Positions 58,869 to 64,000 of a stretch of 64,000 bases of DNA are shown piece by piece (the first letter of the stretch is position 1; every line of letters begins with the position of its first letter). The stretch is from Rhynochetos jubatus (lineage: Eukaryota; Chordata; Aves; Eurypygiformes; Rhynochetidae). Under the pieces are notes generated by a model that worked only from the letters and a program-made list of their open reading frames with translations, had not been told where the DNA came from and did not search any database. The DNA lies in the NCBI GenBank assembly GCA_027574665.1, contig CM050652.1, positions 39,646,307-39,710,306 on the forward strand. Direction: 5' to 3'. Position numbers and translations under genes: made by a program.

Positions 58869-60739
58869 GGACATTGCTTTCCTATGGATTGCTTTAGAGG
58901 GCAGTAAACCTCCATTTACACTGTTGGGTTTTTTTTTTTTTTCTTTGGGTTGTGCCAGTTTGAATGTCCTGTTTGGGCAAAGCAGATACAATGACCTGTT
59001 CACAATTACTGCAATGTTCCTTGCCATGTACCATGTATCCTGACATAGATATGTGTCTTTAAATTCCAGGTACATATAGTATATTTTTCAAAAATATATA
59101 AAAAAGGTTAGACAAAAATATAGTAGAAGTACTATTACATTTGTTTTAATGGCATATTCTTCTCTTATAGCTCCTTTCATTATTATTTTTCCAGTGTTAT
59201 TTTCAGATTCTCATATACTTCAGGTTGTTTTGTTCCTATGTGTTTATTGCTTTGCAGAGCTGCACCTGAAATACTTAATGAAAACACAAAGCACAAACAC
59301 GGAGCAGAAACTCCTTGTTCCTCCAGTGCTACCTGACCTCTAGAACTGCTTTTCTTCTTTTCATTAATGTCTAAGAGAATAATTAGGATAGCAGAAAGGC
59401 ATTTGCTCCATTAATAGGACATTCCATTTAATTTTAATCACAGGGCAAACAGAAGATAAACCTGGGGTGACAAAGACTCTCCTGGAAATATTTTTCACAA
59501 GAGCCAAGATACCTATCCCTCAGAAGGAGATTTCAATTTGCAGAAAAGAACACATGTATAGAGGACAATGATCTGATACGTATCTGAGCTGGATGGGGTT
59601 GCAAATATATTCCTCTACTATCTATAGTCTGTGTTGTATAGGACTTAATGAGCTTCATCTCAAAGCCCTTGAGAGAAAAGATGTGTTTGTTTGTGGCCCA
59701 AAGCACTACTTCCGTAGCCGTCATCAGAATTCAAACACTATCTTTCTCAATATGCCATGGCCCAAATATAGACCTCATATGTGACAAGGACCTGAGATCA
59801 GTCGAAGAAAGTTGAATAGGAGGCATTTTAGTGTTTTGATTAAACTCTGCCTCTTTAGTCTTAGATTCTGTTTCACGTTCCTTTCAACAACAAGAACAGC
59901 AACACTGTGTGCAGTGGGAAACCTACTTGTGTACGCTGAGAACCCCAGTCCTGAATGTGGCGTAATGTTCTTCAGAACAAGGAACACTGGAAGTACAGAG
60001 GAATAAATGTTTCTGGAAGGTTAACAGCTACTTGGTTGTCCTGTTTGTATTTGTGGAATGATGAAAAATAAAACTTGTTTTTAACAAAGAGAAAGAACAT
60101 AACGAAAGAAAAAATAAATAACAAAAAAAATAGATATGTGCTTTATGAAGATTTCTAGGTGAGTCCATTTTGTCCTACAGTCTGAGAATTAGCATTTATA
60201 TTCAGTTTCTCAGGAACAACTTCTCTTTACCAAAAAGAAGATAGTTTTGTTATCCAAGAAATTCTGATTCATCTTTCTTGGATTTGGAACTTATATATAA
60301 AATAATTGTGGTAACTCTGACAGGAGTCACACAAAATCCTTTAGTTAATATCTATATTCCCACAAGTTTGCTGAGAAGTATGTATCTGCTCCTACTCAGA
60401 GAATACCTGAGTATTTCCAACCATGCAGTCATTGAACAAACACAGACACATTTTTGATGTGGCAGCAACCAGATTGACTTATTGCACATAATTGTAAATC
60501 TTTACAGTAGAAATACTTACATCCAAGTTAATTGACTTCGGTGCCATTTATGAACAAGGGAGAAGAACAGGTAACTACAGCATTCATACTGTTGACCTAT
60601 TTTATTTTTAGTCTAGGATGAATCACAAATTAAGAATGTCTGTTTCTCTCTACCAACTACATAAGGAGCACAAGATATATATGTGTCTGTTGCAGCACCC
60701 TAACCATATTATTGGTATATTATTATCATTTCATAATGT
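58869..60739. other. AT-rich intergenic DNA, nothing recognised
   Basis: Opposite-strand open frames of 63-70 codons at 59533-60006 mirror each other and have no coding character. No repeat is recognised. Confidence 0.42.
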
Positions 60740-61180
60740 TTTCTTGTATTCCTCTCTCAAAGGCTGCAGAACACCTCTTTTTTGTTATTTATCACTCCTC
60801 CAAGTGTTTTGTCATCCACCTACTGAAACCAAGATTTTAAATGTTTTCCTTCCATGGTACAAATGAAAAAAATGTTAAACAGCACAGGGCAAATGCTGAT
60901 TTCCACAGAGCTCCACTAGAAACCCACACATATAATGATGAATCTTCATTGCCAATGGCATTCGGAGACCTATCTGTCAGCCAGCTGTTAATACATTACA
61001 AGTATGTCATGTTGATTGTGTGTCACTATTTTTTATTTAATCGAAATGTCAGGCAGTACTAAGTCAAACCAATAAAGGATTGTATTACATTGACACTAAT
61101 ACTTCTATCAATAGATATCAAATTAGTTTGACAAAATCTATTTTCCATAAACTGTTTTAAAATAAATTTTTATAAATTTT
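60740..61180 (-). mobile_element. ancient L3/CR1-like LINE, RT fragment, minus strand
   Basis: Read on the minus strand the block encodes a recognisable CR1/L3 RT segment: '..NSWLTDRSPNAIGNEDSS', then 'VSSGALWKSAFALCCLTFF'. This corresponds to the 'WLTDR..V..G..SS....SGVPQGS(V)LGPLLF' block of these RTs, with the catalytic context decayed. On the plus strand the matching DNA is 'AACAGCACAGGGCAAATGC', '..GACCTATCTGTCAGCCAGC', '..CAAATTAGTTTGACAAAATC'. Divergence is much greater than in the bird CR1 copies of this window, so it predates the bird lineage. Confidence 0.72.
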
Positions 61181-64000
61181 AATTATGGTCCTATCATAGT
61201 TTAAGGTTTTGAATCCTCTATCGGTCATTTTCCATTATTCGCTGGGAAAGTTATCATGGGAACAGACATATAACAGCTTGGGCCATCATCACAGTCAGGG
61301 TAGAACAAATGACAACCCACAGTGGATCTGGATATTGGAGTTCATTTAAGAAACTCCGAGATCAGAGCTTTTGTCCCATGTGATTATGTCACACATGCAC
61401 TGCACTCGCTTGCTCCCACACCATTTTGTTAGGTACTGACTATATTTTCTACCACGGAGAATACTGCCAGATTGTGAAGGTCAGGCAGAAAATTAAGTCG
61501 GTTCCCATTATGTTGCTATTCACACATACCATTAAGAGGGGTTATTTGCCAAGGTCCCTGGGTGTCCCCCAGAATCCATTTCCACACATCTATCCCATCT
61601 CACGATCTTTCTCCACTTGCAGGATCTTCACTACCTCTAGGTCCCCTTTTTTCCAAGATTGTTCTTTTCTGGGAACATGTCTTTTCGGCATCACTTCGTC
61701 TTTGCAGCTTCCTAAGCCCCTGTTTTTATTTCAGTCTAAATAGTCTATGTGTCCAATAGTCGAGGAACAGTGTTTGACTGGCCCCCTAACTGCTGGTTCT
61801 GTTTCATGTCTCCTTATTACCTGGAGGACTTGGGACATTCTACTTTTGTTTAGTCCAGGTATTATCAAAATTTACAAATAGCCTGTACCAGTTGCAGTGG
61901 CCAAGTAACAGGCTGCTGCCTGAGAGTTGAAAAGTTCAGTTTTAGACACAGACACACATATTTGATTATGTGCCGTACATTAGTGTTCACAGTGCAAGCT
62001 GTTTTTTTCACTTATGACATTAATTCTTTTTTTTTTTATCAGTAAGTATTGTTCCTGACTTCTTTCAGGCCTCACAAACTTATCTACTCTTTCATTTTCA
62101 TAATTAATATCAATGGCCTAAAGAGATCTTCAGTCAGTTAAGTGTAAGGTATCCATATTTTCATCTGCAAAAGTACTGAAATATAATGATTTCTAAATTC
62201 TTTTTAGTCATTACTGGAGTATAAAATACACCTTATTCATGTCATAGCTTTGATTGTGAGTTTGAGTCTCACCTGCATGTTTTCAGTGGTAACTGGAAGG
62301 CATCCATTCCATCAATAGATCCTCTTCATTGTCGCACCTTTTCAAATTGAAATGTTACTGGGTGCTGTTGGACCTTCAGTTGGTGCTGACATGGTGGCAC
62401 CAGAATGTTCCACCTGCATGTCCTGGGTTTATCTTCAGTTATCGAGGCAAAACATCCTGCTCCCCCATGTTTTCCTCACTGTGGAAGCAGGTTTCGCTCG
62501 TGTGACATAGTCTGAGATATTGTTTTTTCCTCATGTAATTGAAGTGATCAGAGCCCAAGCAGCACCAGGTGCACCTGGTGTATGTACCTAATTACCCTTT
62601 GCCCAGTTCTTGACCCTTCTTTTCATTCTTGTACCTCCTTTTCTCTGCCTCAGCCTCTTCCCAAATATATAATCTGCCACAATTATGTTTTCCCCACTGG
62701 TTTCAGTTTTGCTACCTCTATACTCACATTAAGTATTTCTGATATCACTGTAACCAGGATAATCTTGGCCCTGCAATGTTTTGCTGTTTCAGTTACCCAG
62801 GTATTGCTTGGACTTGGAAGATTCAGCTCCCCCATAGTTATCTGTCATGTCTGACCATCTCATGTAACTCCTTAGCAACCTGCGAAATCTTCTCTCAGCT
62901 TCTCACACAGGTATCTGGGACACCCAATTTCTCACATCTGATGGTAGTTTTCCACTGAATATCTTGTTCAGTTAGCTGAACCTCAGGCCAGCACTTAGTC
63001 AGTACCCTAGACATTGTATTGTAACCCTAAGAAAAGACAAAGAAAACAAAAATAGCTTCAGCTATGTTTCAGAAACAAAGCAATTAGCAGCTATGTTAAT
63101 GAGCATCTCACTCCTGCTGAACATAGGTAATGGTGCTGTCACAGGACAGCATTGGCCTACAGAGGAAGATCTCAGCTACCCTCGTGGCATCATGGGGCAC
63201 GCTACCCCATGTAAGTACCTTGGTTGGTAAGAAAATAAAACTGAAGTCAAATGATACTTTCAAGACTTTATGTGACTAGCTTTGCATCTCAGTAGCAACT
63301 GGGCAGGCAGAACAGATGGATTGGTTTGGGAAGAAGTTATGAGACACACAGTGACAGTAAAGGAACGCATATTTACTAGCAAGGTGCAATGCAAAGTAAG
63401 TTTGCATACAGAATGGTTATATAAAGAGCACAAATTACATTTTTCTTACTGAAAACTTAAAAAAAAAATTATTTGAGGAATGAACGTTTTAAACTACATA
63501 TTACATTATTTTTCTACCTGATCATTATGGGATTGGAAATCTCAGAGGATTTTCAGAGTAGACTCCAAGGAACATTTATTTTCAAATAGACAAACTAGGT
63601 ATTAAATACTTATGAGTAAGTGTTACAATGTCCCTAGAGTCTTTACTGTGAACCAGCTGAAAACTTGGTCTAATAAAACAAAAGTTGACTGTGCAAAACC
63701 AAGAAAAGTTTCTTTTTTTATTTTTTTTAAGCAGGAAAACATTCTATAATTAAAGTTATTTCATTCCTGAAAGGATATTTACTTTATGTACGACCATTAG
63801 TACCACACAAATCAATCATCTCAGAAAAGTTAAGCAGAGCAGATAAAGCAAAACACATATAGAGCTGGGGAAGAAAGCTCTGTGAGAGACAAAAGGCTAA
63901 AAAATACTTACACATTTACAATAGTTAAGGGATGTGTTGCTAACTGATGTTGCTAATTCCACATGATCTTACCAAAGTCCTAGTTTGCCCCACATCAGAT
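61181..64000. other. intergenic DNA, one palindrome, no gene supported
   Basis: Contains a perfect 18-bp palindrome at 62563-62580. Open frames reach 105 codons (61426-61743) without motifs. A T-run is at about 62029-62037 and an A-run at about 63460-63468. The segment 62270-62960 is somewhat pyrimidine-rich and may be old repeat debris. Confidence 0.42.

Overview
This is a window of avian nuclear DNA. The evidence is several CR1 LINE copies with the bird-type 3' end, LTRs resembling avian ERVL-class families, and a provirus with alpharetrovirus-like sequence. The background is AT-rich and repeat-poor. I could not support any host protein-coding exon, tRNA, rRNA, CRISPR array or bacterial-type feature, so the window reads as intergenic or deep intronic DNA. 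The species cannot be fixed from the sequence.

The main feature is a nearly pristine but internally deleted endogenous retrovirus at 32532-37595 (5064 bp). It has two 266-bp LTRs that I read as identical, a 5-bp target duplication (AACAT), an 18-nt primer-binding site matching tRNA-Phe, and a polypurine tract. The gag frame is uninterrupted (731 aa) and the protease frame is open. Pol has lost the centre of RT and most of RNase H, joined out of frame to a complete integrase. Env is reduced to its membrane-anchor end. The gag, pro and pol frames each step by -1. Each step has a canonical slippery heptamer (GGGAAAC, then AAATTTA), a 6-nt spacer and a strong predicted RNA structure. The LTR R region, matrix domain, splice donor inside gag codons 6/7, and the pro-pol frameshift stem resemble the avian leukosis/Rous sarcoma group. 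The separate protease frame is betaretrovirus-like and the Env anchor is gammaretrovirus-like. This mosaic is the best candidate here for something undescribed.

The left third (1-32526) is mostly unannotatable AT-rich sequence. It holds a possible ERVL-type LTR fragment (~3.8 kb), a MIR-like SINE (~9.7 kb), a decayed chromodomain-type Ty3/gypsy pol relic (~10.8-12.0 kb), a minus-strand CR1 (14.0-14.6 kb), a CR1 nested inside another CR1 (26.5-27.6 kb), a second possible MIR-like SINE (~29.6 kb) and a few short tandem duplications.

The right part (37601-64000) holds a minus-strand CR1 with an expanded AACAG repeat (39.7-40.35 kb), a solo ERVL-like LTR (44.8-45.5 kb), a plus-strand CR1 3' end (53.8-54.2 kb), a second LTR fragment with internal imperfect repeats (58.2-58.9 kb) and an ancient L3/CR1-like RT fragment (60.7-61.2 kb). 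Between 45.5 and 53.8 kb I recognise no transposon at all.

The proviral parts form one unit: the LTR promoter would drive one genomic RNA, frameshifting would meter Pro and Pol, and splicing from inside gag would reach the env frame. With RT and Env broken, this copy could make Gag, protease and possibly particles, but would need a helper to copy itself.
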